A stretch of 64,000 nt of DNA from Bremia lactucae (GCF_004359215.1 NC_090611.1:4684841-4748840); one strand, 5' to 3'; counted from the first letter of the stretch, positions 11,641 to 23,357 are shown. The notes: generated by a model not told the origin, from the letters alone. Made by a program: numbers and translations.

Positions 11641-11677
11641 TGACATGCCGCCATGCATGCCGCCATGCATGCCGCCA
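11641..11677. repeat. Short 12-bp tandem repeat
   Basis: The unit GCCGCCATGCAT is repeated about three times. On the minus strand it would encode GGMH units within a 68-residue frame (11733-11527) that I do not believe to be a gene. Surrounding 11331-11990 shows nothing else recognisable. Confidence 0.7.
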
Positions 11678-11999
11678 TGAATGTTAATACACACTTTGCA
11701 TTTCAAATCATCGAGCTCGGATCCACCACACAAGGTAATGGCTTAAGTATGACCAATATATTGATTTTTTAGAGACTAATAAGCCGAAGCAGTCAGTAAA
11801 GCGGTGTAGCTCATAAGCCACGACATGAACACGTACAACCATGCTATGTGAGTTAAGTATGCTTTTCCAGCTTCCTTTAAATATTCACGTGTCTTTAAAT
11901 TTTATGGTTGCGCTCATATAAACTCTGAGAGTAAAACGCGATATAAAGAGATGACAATGCAAGTTTCTTTGACATGTGGGTAGCACAAAATGTTATCGT

Positions 12000-12790
12000 G
12001 TTCTTCACTGGATATCTACAAGATCGTGGAATTTCGATCAGTGTATGCGCGGTGGATGGCAAATAGGATCATTATAAGTCACTCACACTGAAATAGCATG
12101 CATTCGAAGCAGCGGTCGGAATCAGTGAATTCGCGTCAAGTGTGACAGTAGCAGATACGTTGGCATTTTTAGCATGTCGTCAATATGACTATCCCCTCGT
12201 AGATAAGCTGGAAATCATGGAGTAGAAGCAGACAATATGTAATCTTTCAGAATGATATATTTTGGGCAAGGTCAAGTTTTTGGGGCTTAATACTGACGAC
12301 ACAGAAACTTCGGCAAGCTTTTTTTTTCGGAAGACCCAGTAAATCGACGATATTCTGCGGAATAATAATTTAGATGCTAGTGCTGCGGTATCAGACGTGA
12401 ATCGGGGTGTGAATGTGTCAACGCTGCAATTGTTGAAGGCGGTCGGTGATAGAAACGATGTGCAACCGAAACCATGCAGGTCTTTTAGCGGTGTTTTGCT
12501 TGATATTTCAGTGTCATTACGTCCAAATGTGGCGTAAATGGTCGCGCAACTATCGCTCTTATTAAGAAATCAGGTAAGCATTGGAGTAATGATATCTGCA
12601 CAATCCGCGCAATCCACTTTCTTGAGACAACGAAACACGAAGTGCAGATACCTGACGCTAACCTTTGCTGACGCTCAGTAGAAAAAATACTACTAATAAT
12701 TCGTGGTACATCAGTTGGTTTTAAGCTTAATTCTCCGCGCATTGAAGCGAAGTACATGGCTCCCAACAATAATACCCAATTCGTGCTGTG
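12000..12790 (+). pseudogene. Ty1/copia pol fragment
   Basis: Across several stops the plus strand reads FSGVLLDISVSLRPNVA (about 12482-12535), the copia RT motif usually written G-LLY-S--TRPD-A, then a stretch like the ILRYLKGT region, and PRIEAKYMAP (about 12738), like the copia RNase H motif EAEYMAL. This is the only copia-type piece I see in the window. It is decayed beyond function. Confidence 0.55.
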
Positions 12791-13059
12791 ACTTCCCTCA
12801 CTAGTCTATTGAGGGTTTTGGTGCGTCAGACAGATAACTCGTTTACCGTTAAGTGGCACCAATGCATACTATAGTACTAGAGCTAAGGGTGTCCAAACTC
12901 GTCACCACTTTATCCGACAAAACGTGAACCGAGAAATCATCATATTCAATTAATTTCGACTGCTGGCCATTTTAAGAGACACACGCAGGCTTTGAAGACT
13001 ATCAGGCTTAGGGCTAGCTGCGATGCGACCAGGCACACTGTAACGAGCTAACTGGCTAC

Positions 13060-16000
13060 CAGTTATAAGATGGTATGTCTAAGAGTACCATATTTTCGTC
13101 TATAGATCTAATGGATGGGTTTTATCAGATCCTTATGCGCGTGAACGGGATATTTCATACACAGCAGTAAGCACTCCCGGTGGAATGCTCTAGGAACGGC
13201 TAGTAATGCCAGAGAGGCTTAGGAACACCCCTGCAACATTCAACAGATGTGNNNNNNNNNNNNNNNNNNNNNNNNNNNNNNNNNNNNNNNNNNNNNNNNN
13301 NNNNNNNNNNNNNNNNNNNNNNNNNNNNNNNNNNNNNNNNNNNNNNNNNNNNNNNNNNNNNNNNNNNNNNNNNNNNNNNNNNNNNNNNNNNNNNNNNNNN
13401 NNNNNNNNNNNNNNNNNNNNNNNNNNNNCTGCAAGCGAAATACCACTTCTTGGGTGCATCGTTGGTAAACACGGCGTGCGCTCTGGTCCCGAAACGATCA
13501 AGGCAATTACCGACTGGCCAGTTCCAGTCGATGTCGAGGGACTTAGAAAGTTCTTTGGATTAGCGGCGTACTTGCGCAAGTACTCCCGCAATTATGCCGA
13601 GATGACAGTTCATCTCTCTCGTCTCATGAAAAAGACGAGAAATGTTTATTAAACGCTGATTGCAAGCGTTCCTTTGAAGGTATCAAGCAAAGCTTGATGA
13701 AATCGCCCATCCTAGCGATTGCAGATCAAGACAATCCATTCCATGTGGTCTGTGATGCCAACGATTTCGAATCGCTGGTGCGTTAATGCAATACGAAACA
13801 GACGGCGTGGAGCGCGTCGTCTGTTACCAATTGCGTCAGCTGCAACGAGCTGAACGCATTTGCCCAGTGCATGACGAGAAATTTCTTGCCATGAAATATG
13901 CACTGGCTGAGTTTAGAGTCTATTTCCTAGGAGATAGACCGTTCATCGTATATACGGACCATGTGCCATTATGCTCGGCCGTAAACAGCCCACACCTCTC
14001 GCAAAGAATGGCGAGGTGGCTATCCTTCATCTAGGAGTATAATTCTTCCGTCGAATATAAACCAGGACGACTTAATGTCGTCGCTGATGCGTAATCACGC
14101 CGACCCGATTTCGAGTCATCATTGCACATTAACAGTGACATTATCCCACTGTTGCAACACTCTTTACAAGTGCTCCGTCGTTAAATTTGTTTAATGACAT
14201 AAGGAAAGCAAACACAGAAGATAATGACCTTCTGCGTTTAATGGATCATCTGATAAATCCATCCGATAAATCTTCAAGAGATTTACCGACTTCATATCGA
14301 TCGTCATCGGATCGATATTCAATACGCAACGGCTTCTTGTATTACACAGCCGTTGCCAGCGACACTCCAGGTGTCGTCGTCCCGAATCACAATGATTTGC
14401 GCCTGCGCATCATGTATGAGTGTCACGATGCTCCAACAAGTGGACATCGTGGACGTGAGAAGACTTACCTCACAGTAAGTCGCGACTTTTACTGGCCCCG
14501 CCAGTATCAGATTGTGCGCAAGTACATTCGTGCTTGCGAGGTATGTCGACGGGTGAAGCCTAGCCCTTAATCCCGTGCGCCTCCTCAATCTCTACCACTT
14601 CCGGCAGAATGTTGGCAGTCCGTATCTATGGACTTCGTCTTCGATTTCCCGATGGAGATCACGAAAACAATGAAATTTTGTTTTGTAGACAGATTCAGCA
14701 AGATGGTACATCTTGTTGCCGTACCCAGAGTCGATCACGGCTCCGGACTGTGGTATTTAAATTCCACAGTCTACCTTGTGAACTAGTCTCGGATAGAGAT
14801 CCACGGTAAACGGCAAAGTTCTGGCAATCCGTGTTCTGATCCATCGGAACACGGCTGACTATGTCAACATCTGATCACCCAGAAACAGATGGTCAAATGG
14901 AACGCGTGGATCGCGTTCACGAAGAGATTCGTCAAGGTTACGTTCAATCGTATCCGAATTAGAGCGAGTTTTTACCGATGGTCGAATTCGCCATCAATAA
15001 TTCATTGCATGCGTCTACAACGCATACACCGTTCTTACACCTGATTAAAGCGATGCTCTAGTTTATGGGGGGACTCGCACTAGCAAGACCATTTCTGGCT
15101 CATGCTCATCACACGTCGAAGATACCAACGACGCGAGTGGTGTCGATGAGGAAGGAATCGACATCGAAAATGAGAAAGATCTCATGGCAGTGCGCACAAA
15201 GCGCACTGAAAAAGACAAAACAAATAAGTCAGCAGAGGACCTTCTGCTGACTCGAGAATCAATAATCCGTTTCGTTCAGGATTCCATTGCCAACGCAGTG
15301 GACCGACAGAAATGGAATGCAGACAAACATGGAAGATCGAATGTTCATTCATTTGAAGTTAATGATCTAGTGCTACTCTCTACGATAGACTTGGCAAACT
15401 TACCTAAGCGATTAGTCACTAATGTGGGTAGCAGTAACCTACTACCCAAGTTCATTGGTTCGTTCCCTGTAGTACATCGCAGAGGCAATGCGTACACAAT
15501 AGAATTGCCACGTAGGATGCGAACGCATGCTACGTCTTACGTTGGTCGGCTCCGCCCGTACCAACAGTACGCGGCTTCTTCCGAGGACGGATTTGACCAC
15601 CCTTTTCAAGAATCCCCAAAACATTCTTGTGATCGCGAACCAGATTCTCATGTTGAATCTCGAGTTTTTAATGCCGGTTCCGAATATCGTCAAAACTACG
15701 ATGAGCTGACGACAGCTCATCGCGAACAGCGTGATATTTCCGTTCGTACTCCAACATGGAGTACGCACTCTTCGAACGGTCTTCTAACCGCTCGATATGG
15801 TGAGCTTGCACTGTCTGCTCCAACGAGTGACGCTTGCCGCGCTCGTAGTCAAGTTCCTTCTCCAAATTATGGAGGAAGTGATCGATTTTGTCGATCCTCG
15901 ACATTAGATCCGACTTGCGGTTTGGATATAATTATTCCTCCTCCACCACAATCATTGGTGGATTCCCACGGTGATCAACGTTCCTTGTGGAACGTATCCA

Positions 16001-16196
16001 GAACCACCGTGATGTGCAGGGGTAGCGAACGAGTTATGTTGTTCGCTGGCGTGGTTATCCACCGTCACATGACAGCTGGGAGCCTCCTTCCCAGCTGGTT
16101 GCTGACGTTGATGGCCTCGTCCGTCAGTATGACGAGACCCATCCGATGGTTCAGAAGGCCAATCGGAAAACACGCGCCCTGGCGCCTGTAAATCGA
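13060..16196 (+). pseudogene. Gypsy element 2 pol remnant with chromodomain
   Basis: RT: LRNTPATFNR (about 13216) before the gap and IPLLGCIVGKHGVRSGPETI after it. RNase H: YTDHVPLCSAVNSPHLSQRM (about 13950). Integrase: HDAPTSGHRGREKTY (about 14424) and CEVCRRVKP. From 15184 a long frame has the GPY/F-like LLPKFIGSFPVV. A chromodomain follows near 15989-16130 in a shifted frame (VERIQNHRDVQG, a TAG, then YVVRWRGYPPSHDSWEPPS). Chromodomains steer integration to modified histones. Multiple stops, including the TAG at about 16024, make the protein inactive. Confidence 0.75.
13252..13428. other. Assembly gap (177 N)
   Basis: The run of N sits inside the RT of gypsy element 2 and hides the catalytic box. 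Confidence 1.
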
Positions 16197-17054
16197 TTGC
16201 AAAATGTCAATCGCATCGCGCATCTCGATAGAGATGTGAGTCATTCTTTAGGGCAAAGAAAGGGAATAAACATCTCTTTTCACTCGTTTCGTGTTGTCGA
16301 CAGAACGCAGGTAGGGATCACCCCACGTTAGGCATTGAAGACCTGCCTCACGGAACAAACGATGCAATTTAAATGTTGCACCGGTTGGAGTTCGTTTTTC
16401 AAACTTAACGCGAATCGCGTTACGTTGTTGAAGCGAGGCTTTGCGTGCAATATCTTTGACATTGCGAATGAATGTGTTCCAGGCTTGTATCAACAAGCTT
16501 TTACCTCGCTTGTTGTTTTAATTATATTATCGATCCTTAGGAAAAACATCGAAATAAAAATCTTCCTCAGCGCGAAAGTTCTTCGCGCTGGGATCAAGGC
16601 CATGTAGCTTTGTCACAATAAATAAGGGATATTCATTGTGAGGAGTAGTCTCTCATGACAAACTATTGACTAGCCGTTTGAGCAAAAAACACGGCTTCTT
16701 CTCAGAGGCAAGACGATACATTTTATTGGTTACGCTCCCCTGAGAAGTACCCACTGAAGCAGGGGTACCACAAGAACCTTTATTACGATGGCTTACGCCA
16801 TCGTTATCACCACGTAAAGAGATACGTGCGGGTGACCGCACGGGAGATGGAGCCGACGATGAAAAATCATCTTTATCGTTGGAACCAAACGCTGTAGCGA
16901 ACGCTGTTAGCACGTTTGTCAGATTGAGCTCCCTCTTTCGAGGGCTAAAAGTCAGCCGCCTGACGTCTATCAGGCGACTGTTTTGTTCTCCCCGAGTCGA
17001 CCTACAAAGAAAGGTCGTATTCACGTAGTGAATCACCACGTGCACTCGCAACAT
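15668..17054 (-). pseudogene. Antisense reading frames of gypsy element 2
   Basis: Three minus-strand frames follow in order: 17054-16653 (Ser/Pro/Arg-rich part SSSAPSPVRSPARISL), 16496-16248 (ASLQQRNAIRVKFEKRTP) and 15904-15668 (heptad-like, LEKELDYERGKRHSLEQTV, then LEDRSKSAYSMLEYERKYH). The last overlaps pol upstream of the chromodomain. The order, an S/P/R-rich start, a basic Q+RxxR middle and a coiled-coil end, matches the antisense frames of gypsy element 1. Function unknown; chance open frames are the main alternative. Confidence 0.45.
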
Positions 17055-17311
17055 CTAGTGTTGTGCGAGTGTAAGACACTACGGAAGACGATCCGTCTGC
17101 CGCAAGAGATAACAGTGCGTCACCCGCGGCTGCACGAACCGCAGCCTAAGGCGCAGCACTATCGTCACCCCGCATGAGTTGACTCTACATGCGATGAAAA
17201 TTTTAAAATGATGGTTCTGACCAATCGATATCGTTTTAAAAATTAAGTGGTCGCATAGCGACCACTCCATCCAATGTCAGTCAGAGTGATTGTTGTTTTA
17301 GGGAGGTGTGA

Positions 17312-17766
17312 TGTAACGGGGTGTAATGTTACATGAAATTAACACTTAAAGGTTGTTAATTAATATATTATCCAAAAGGTAGATAATATTTGCAGGATAT
17401 TACTTTATATAGTAAGATTCAGAACTCTTATCCATAAATAGGTATAGACCATTGTACCAGTTTATTCCGCAGACTAATCAGCTGTACGAGTAATCAAAGA
17501 GAGAGTTACAGATAAGATAGAGATAAGAATTCATTTATATGTTTAGTATTAGATTATAATTAAGTTAGCATTTACAAAGATAGAACAAGAGACACTCAAT
17601 TATATTTAATACAGTTTTCATTTTATCGTCTTAAGCTAGTTACCTTAAGATAAGTCTTTCTCTGCACGTACTAGTGTACGTGAAATAACGTAAGGCACCA
17701 CTCGCAACTGAAGCAGTGCGAAGTGGACTTGTACTGAACCAGTACAAGTCGTAGTGCCCCGTTACA
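17312..17766 (+). repeat. LTR (3') of gypsy element 2
   Basis: It starts TGTAACGGGG and ends CCCCGTTACA, a 10-bp inverted terminal repeat. A purine-rich tract TTTTAGGGAGGTGTGA precedes it. Related LTRs lie at 23358, 23555 (reversed), 24529 and 37086. Confidence 0.85.
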
Positions 17767-19032
17767 CCCATAGTATGTCACCCTTTTACATTTCCAAACT
17801 GGTGCAATAAATGAAGCATACTCTAAATTCGGCCAAGATTGCAATTTATCGCTTGCCTTATTAAGCTCTCAATACTCCGCAATTATCCATTGCGAATTCC
17901 AGTCTTAATTGCACCGGCTGCGTGATCATGTCGAAGAAGTTATTAACGACTTGTACCTTTAGTGGAGTGCAAATTAATTTAAGCATTTATTTTCCTACTT
18001 CATCATTAAAATGGCTACCGTTTGCAAGTGTATGATATTCAGCTGTGTTTTCGCCGTGCTGTCAGAGCAATACGTCCGTATTGCGCCGACATTCTAGTGT
18101 TGAAGCTGTTAGTATTTATTGCACCCACAACCTTACATTGAAGTAAGTGTTCGTTTAGATAGTTGTTAAGGCTTTAGACTATTGTAACGGCTTTAGACTA
18201 TTGTAAAGGCTTAAGACTATTATTGTAAAGGCTTTGGACTATTGTAAAGGCTTTAGACTATTGTAAAGGCTTTACAGTCGTCAAAGCGAAAGACTTTACA
18301 ATTATCTAAAAGCCTTTACAAACATCTTAAACAAACCTACCCGCATCAAAAGCTCAAAGATTTTAGCAATCATCCAACGTCGTTGCAAGCATCTAAACGA
18401 AGTCTAAATTCTATCAAATCTGCTTGTGTTAATAAATACAAATTCACAAAATATGAGCTTTAAATTATACATTAATAAGGTTAGTGCAGTCGCATTGTCC
18501 AAAAGAAAAAGCAGATTGCCGCCTGTTTTTACTGAGTCATATGCCGCGGCTTATAGATGTGCTGTCGATCTCTACTTGGACTACGTAATGGGTATTCACG
18601 TCAATACAACAGCTTTCCATCTAAGTTTTACACGAGTTCGCCACTGCTATCGACCTGCTTTGCGCCCCTTGCTCCACAACTTGGCTGTGAGCATGACGGG
18701 TATCATTCTCATAAGAAGCATCATTCTCATAAGTAGTACAGTTGATATGTTAAAAAGGAAATTTAGTGCAAGAGAGTAATGTTGTCTCGTCCATCCGTAC
18801 GTATTTAAATTTACACGTCGCAGATTAAGTTTTTAGCACAGACTTACAGTGTTTGAAAATTTCCAACCAAAAGAATGCTTACATTTTCCACGTGGAAGTC
18901 TTATCCAACGTATGGTGCCAATTGCTTTCTTGTAGATGTGCACTTTGCATCTGGAATTGGGGCGCCTATAAACGAATTCAACCTGAAATTTCAGATGATT
19001 AAAAACTCTTCCTACATCAGTTCCGTCAATAA
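17767..19032. other. Intergenic region upstream of the lectin gene
   Basis: No convincing gene. A 117-residue frame at 18426-18779 lacks any recognisable feature and is probably chance. The 19-bp repeat array is listed separately. Confidence 0.6.
18162..18276. repeat. 19-bp tandem repeat array
   Basis: About six copies of ATTGTAAAGGCTTTAGACT with small changes. Immediately after (18280-18325) the reverse complement of the core (AAAGCCTTTACAA) appears twice, so the array also has an inverted partner that could fold into hairpins. Confidence 0.85.
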
Positions 19033-19050
19033 TCTCATTTCCAAACCTTC
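19033..19050 (+). promoter_or_regulatory. Oomycete initiator-like element
   Basis: TCTCATTTCCAAACCTTCC, about 45 bases before the lectin ATG, resembles the oomycete initiator (TCAYTYY core with a following flanking region). The match is by eye. Confidence 0.5.
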
Positions 19051-19077
19051 CTTCTACCGATCACTCGACCGCTTACG

Positions 19078-19644
19078 ATGAAGCTTCCGCTCCTACTTGC
19101 GCTTGCGACACTCTACCATGCTACCAACGCGGACGAAAATGATGGATGTAAATATTGGAATTCCGAAGAAAGGACTCGAGTGACCACGGCTTACGGTGGA
19201 AACGGCGGGACTCCTTATACCGACCTTTACGATGCTTCTCCCGGACTACGAATGAAGTCCGTGACGATCAACTCCGGCGATCGCATCAATGGCGTGACTT
19301 TCAATGTTCAGTTATCTTATGGTGCCCCCGTCGTTCTTAAACATGGTGGTAATGGCGGTTCAAAGAAAGAGATTACGTTTAGTCAAGACGAATACATTAA
19401 ATCCTTTGTCCTTCAGACTGGAGAGAAAGACGGCAAAAACCGTATTCGGTACCTCAAATTTGTAACCAGTAAAAACCAAGTAATTGAAGGCGGAACACGC
19501 GGCAACGATCCAAAAAACCAACTTGTTCAAGAGGTCGCACCGGCTAGCTATCAGTTGGCAGGAATGCATGGCAACGCCGGGAAAGAAATGGACAAGTTAG
19601 GTTTCGTTTATACGAAATTGGCCGCTAACAACTGCCCTGCCTGA
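19078..19644 (+). CDS. Secreted jacalin-like lectin
   Basis: Single exon, 188 residues. Residues 1-18 (MKLPLLLALATLYHATNA) look like a signal peptide. The rest fits one jacalin-type beta-prism lectin domain: a Gly-rich start GGNGGTPYTD (about 40-49), the core VTINSGDRINGVTFNVQLSY (about 62-81), a second GGNGG (about 91-95) and the C-terminal strand ending in a GMHGNAGKEMDKLGFVY segment. The domain binds sugars; in oomycetes such proteins are usually secreted, so cell-wall or host-glycan binding is likely. The start is the only ATG that gives a signal peptide, and an initiator-like site lies 45 bases upstream. The gene is isolated between repeats. No membrane anchor is seen. The fold call is firm; the ligand is unknown. 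Confidence 0.85.
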   Translation: MKLPLLLALATLYHATNADENDGCKYWNSEERTRVTTAYGGNGGTPYTDLYDASPGLRMKSVTINSGDRINGVTFNVQLSYGAPVVLKHGGNGGSKKEITFSQDEYIKSFVLQTGEKDGKNRIRYLKFVTSKNQVIEGGTRGNDPKNQLVQEVAPASYQLAGMHGNAGKEMDKLGFVYTKLAANNCPA

Positions 19645-20591
19645 TAATCTTCAAGCAAGATTCGAAGCGTAGAGCCAAGGTGGCAAAAGCATGCTCTTTA
19701 GCTCTCATTCCTGCGATTGAATACATATTTTTTTTCAATTTTGCTTTTTCTTTTTGTTTGCTGTCTTAAGACCAGTGTTCGGCCACTGTCTATTATTACA
19801 CAGCAGATTAATTGGCACTCGTTTTAAAAGCGGCCGGCGTTGGGTTTGTATCTTTCTTGTGTCAATAGCTTAAGCATGGTTAAGAGAAATTCACACGCAA
19901 TTAGATTTCCAGTAAGCTATGGAGAGAAGCAAAGCATCATAAATTGTTGTTTGAATGTCTTTTTAATACAAAGACTTCATTGAAAACGAGATGGCAAAGA
20001 TAACCATTTTTCCTGGTGGCGCAAATTTGTTAACGACAGCTGCGCGTACATACTTATAGTGGCGAGCTTGCATGCGGTAGATGCTAATATAAAGCGAAGG
20101 CTACAATTGCTACACGTTGCATGCGTCATTTGAATCACGACTTTAAGCAAAACAATTCCAAACAGTGGCTAAACTTTCCATATGTGCGCCTCAGGTTGAA
20201 TGGAGGTTGTTTATCAATGGATTAAAGTGAACGTGCAATGCAATAATTGACCAGACGTCGAGTAATGCTTCCACCTATGAGACGATATGCACAAGAAGGA
20301 GTGAATAAAGTAAACGCCTATCAATTTTTAGATGGGCAATCTATTTCTCTGGCCTCTTTAAAGGACTTGAACGTGAAGGAAGAGCTGGCTGAAAGTTTTA
20401 TTGCAGTTACCAAATAAATATGTTTTTGAGAGGTAAAATCTCCTCATTTAATGTGATTGGCTTATTTCACGCATGTATTGTGCCTGGAAGTGAAGGGGGG
20501 ACGATAGCCTTTCGACGTACCTCTTTTGTGCTTAATTTGCAATTATTCGCGTTCGTGACTTCCACTTTTCACAATGTACGTTCGTGGACAC
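19645..20591. other. Intergenic region
   Basis: A T-rich tract at 19728-19760 follows the lectin stop and may hold its 3' end. No gene, repeat or RNA was recognised in the rest. Confidence 0.6.
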
Positions 20592-23265
20592 ATGTCTCTC
20601 AAGTACTCTTCAACGATCTCATAAATGCTCTTAACGCCAGGTCTGCCCGCCAAGCCAATCGATTGGCCAAGGAGCGAAAGGCTGAAAGCAGCGAAAGAGA
20701 TGTGGAGTCAGAAGACGATCACGAGCTGCAGGAGAAGCGCGCGACCAATGTAGGCTTTGCATTTCTGGCCGATTCGGACGCAAGTGAGGACAGCGGCGAG
20801 GAAGAAGAAGATCAGGTTTTTAAAGAGATTCAATTTTGACGGAATTCTCTTATTGGAACCCCGCACCCCTCATTACACTATGGGGAATTTCGGCTACAGG
20901 GCCTCCTCCCACCCAACTATCACACACCTTCGGTGCGGGTTGGCAGGGCGGCCATCCATTGGATGGTTGCTCGTCTGCTTTTTAGCCTATCTCCGGCGAT
21001 GTGTCATCGTACCGCCCTCCGCGGGTATCGATCCACGTACCTCCCGGTCCCAGTTCCAGTGCTTAACCACTCGGCCACTGGGGTCGGTCATCAGGTTTTT
21101 AAAGAGCCGACCACCGTCGTGGTTTCTGTGCCAATGACGCGCACGAAAACGTGAGCATTGCTGTATAGTGTGGCATGATTTGTATTGGTTTGGCAGTAAC
21201 GTGTCGAATGATATTGTAGCCAAACGAAGAAATCCAAGCGAAAATTAAATCGAAACGAAAAAGAGGAAACCGAATCCGTGGACGATCTTTTAAAAGCGCT
21301 TGCAATTGAAACTAGAGAATCTATGGTCAACACGTCATCGTCGCTTTCGATCGACAAAGAGCCCTCACTCTTTGGTGTCGACCTTAAATGTGCCAATGCC
21401 GATACAGAAATGAAGCGTCTTTTTGGCGTCAGTATTGTGACTTTGAACAATACCAATACTTTTGGTCAATTAAATTATTTTTCACAGGTAAAAGAAGGAA
21501 GTCGTGGTTCGACTCGACAATTTCATCGAACTTCTCGGTACTTTGACAATAAGTGTTTTATACAAGGACAAAAAAAACAGAATTGTCGGCTAATACTATG
21601 TATTGGTAGCAAGAATCCCCGACTGCCACTAAAGAAGACAATGCTCGTGACACCTCTCGAGGATTGGCCTCGTCCACCAACGTTTATTCACGGAGGAATT
21701 CGCTGGACACGATCGAATGAACCGCAAGGCCTTGGCTGGAACAGTTTATGCAAGTATTACAAAGTAGTGTACTCGAGTGCGTACGAAAAGGTACAATTAG
21801 CTGGTTTTATAAACTCTGGAAAGCATCGATTCGAGAATAATTGAGAATGTATATATTTTTTGCTGCTCTTGTTTTAGTCACAAGAGGAATTTCAATTGCT
21901 TCAGCGATCGCACGATCCCAATGTTATTGCTCACTTTTTACAGCGCTATCCATACCATATTGAGGCGCTCGTTACAATGACGGAAGTGTATCAACATCAC
22001 GGCCAAATGGACCACGCTAGCGACTGTATTCAGCGATGTATATACGCCCTTGAATTGGCGTGGACTGACGACTTTGAGGTCACGAAAGGACATTGTCGCA
22101 TGGATATTCGTATTGAAACGAATGGGGGTGTTTTCAAAGCTCTTTTTCTATTGATGAAACAAGCTGGACGTCGTGGGTGTGTCCGTAGCGCGTTCGAGAC
22201 GGCAAAGCTCGTGCTTGGTCTCGACCCAGAAGGCGATCCCATGAGTGTCGTCTTAGCAATTGACTACTATGCGCTCACGTCGCGCCAATGTCAGTTTGTT
22301 ATTGACCTTGTTCACTCGAAAACCCTTGTCGTTGATCGATATGCCGATGAAGAAATGGTGCTTTCAAAGAATCAAGCTCGTCTGAAAGCAATCAAGAAGG
22401 ATTCTATACATGACATTGCCATGTTGCCAAATCTTCAATTTTCACTAGGGCTTGCACAGTCTGTTTTTGGCTTGAAACACGTGATTGTCTCGATACATAC
22501 TCACATTCTTTTTGCGTGTATTTAGTTTCTACCTCGGTAATGAAGTTGAAGGCAAGGAAAAAGTAGCGATCGCGTTGCTTCATTTTCCAACACTTCTTGA
22601 AAAACTTTTGCATCAAATGGCTGCTATTTCGTCCTGTACGAGTTCAAGGATGGATAGAATTTTATTTTATTTCTATTTGAGTTTGAAACTCATTTAATTT
22701 CTATTGATTTTGGTGTGGCGTTTAGCTGCATGGCACTTGATTTTAGCCAATCGCGTGTTTGCAAAGGCACAAAACGTCGATAAAGTGCTGGAACATTTAC
22801 TTGAGATTTACGTCACGCGGAATTGTTCTCTCTGGAAAGTAAAAGAAACGCAAGCTTTTCTGCTTCAAAGTGCGCAATATGCTCTTGATTCTCCGCAACT
22901 TGTGGCTGCAAACCCTCAAGTTTTAAAGCTGCCCACGTGTATGCACAAATACCTTCGTGCTGTCCTTGCTGGTACGAATGGATTGAATCAAAACAAGTGC
23001 ATTGAATTCGATTGTACTAACAGACTTTTAACTAGATTACTCGGACGACATTACGACGTTGCCTGCCGACCACCCGATGTTGCAGCCCCCCGAGCTTGAA
23101 AACGGTCAACTGCTGGATGCAGAAGCACGTGCGGCGCTTGTGCAGGCACAGGAGGTATTTGACGCGGGCAATTTGCCGGCTGATGCCAATCCGTTGTTGC
23201 TTTTCCTACAGACGCTCTTGCCTTGGAATCAAGTGCAAGGCGCCGGTCAACGGCCGCCCTTATGA
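20592..23265 (+). CDS. TCF25: TCF25/NULP1 (Rqc1-like) homolog with SINE in an exon
   Basis: TCF25 proteins (Rqc1 in yeast) belong to the ribosome quality control complex. Family marks: acidic N-terminal part (SDASEDSGEEEED), basic KKSKRKLNRN, DTEMKRLFGV, LEDWPRP, then the conserved core LQRYPYHIEALVTM and LVLGLDPEGDPMSVVL. Model: 20641-20815, 21095-21150, 21220-21790, 21878-22458, 22526-22635, 22726-22971, 23036-23265; the last introns have GT/AG ends and keep phase. A possible extra intron sits near 21438-21489. The 5' end is uncertain: ATG at 20592 needs a 38-nt intron (20603-20640), short for this genome. A SINE (20828-21089) puts a stop at 20837 unless 20816-21094 is spliced out. Family call firm; expression state unknown. 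Confidence 0.8.
20828..21089 (-). mobile_element. tRNA-derived SINE
   Basis: On the minus strand the head reads CCAGTGGCCGAGTGGTTAAG, a tRNA (Ser-like) A box, followed by GTGGATCGATACC, like a B box. The insertion is flanked by a perfect 17-bp target duplication ATCAGGTTTTTAAAGAG (20811-20827 and 21090-21106). The net insertion is 279 bp, a multiple of three. The perfect duplication points to a recent event. Confidence 0.85.
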
Positions 23266-23357
23266 ACCTCTTCTCGAAAACATATTGAAGGTTAGATTCT
23301 ATAAAAATAATGCAACTTGTTTAGAATTGGCAATTTTAAAAGGTTATTAAGCTTTTT

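Larger units (their letters stand above)
13060..17766 (+). mobile_element. Chromovirus-type Ty3/gypsy element 2, 5'-truncated
   Basis: From RT onward the element is present: RT (interrupted by an assembly gap), RNase H, integrase, chromodomain, an antisense region, polypurine tract (17296-17311) and 3' LTR (17312-17766). No 5' LTR or gag is found upstream; the sequence from 12800 to 13060 shows nothing recognisable. The chromodomain places it in the chromovirus branch of Ty3/gypsy. Confidence 0.75.

Noticed and set aside
18162..18325. A CRISPR-like array
   Set aside because: The repeats are contiguous without unique spacers and the genome is eukaryotic.
18426..18779. A 117-residue plus-strand frame upstream of the lectin
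   Set aside because: AT-rich surroundings, no recognisable feature and no promoter signal; probably chance.
20960..21089. A tRNA-Ser gene on the minus strand
   Set aside because: Only A- and B-box-like parts match; there is no acceptor-stem pairing and the piece lies inside a duplicated-target insertion, so it is a SINE head.
21278..21844. TCF25 exon read as a separate 188-residue gene
   Set aside because: Its ends fit splice sites and its content matches the middle of TCF25; the last residues before the stop are intron.
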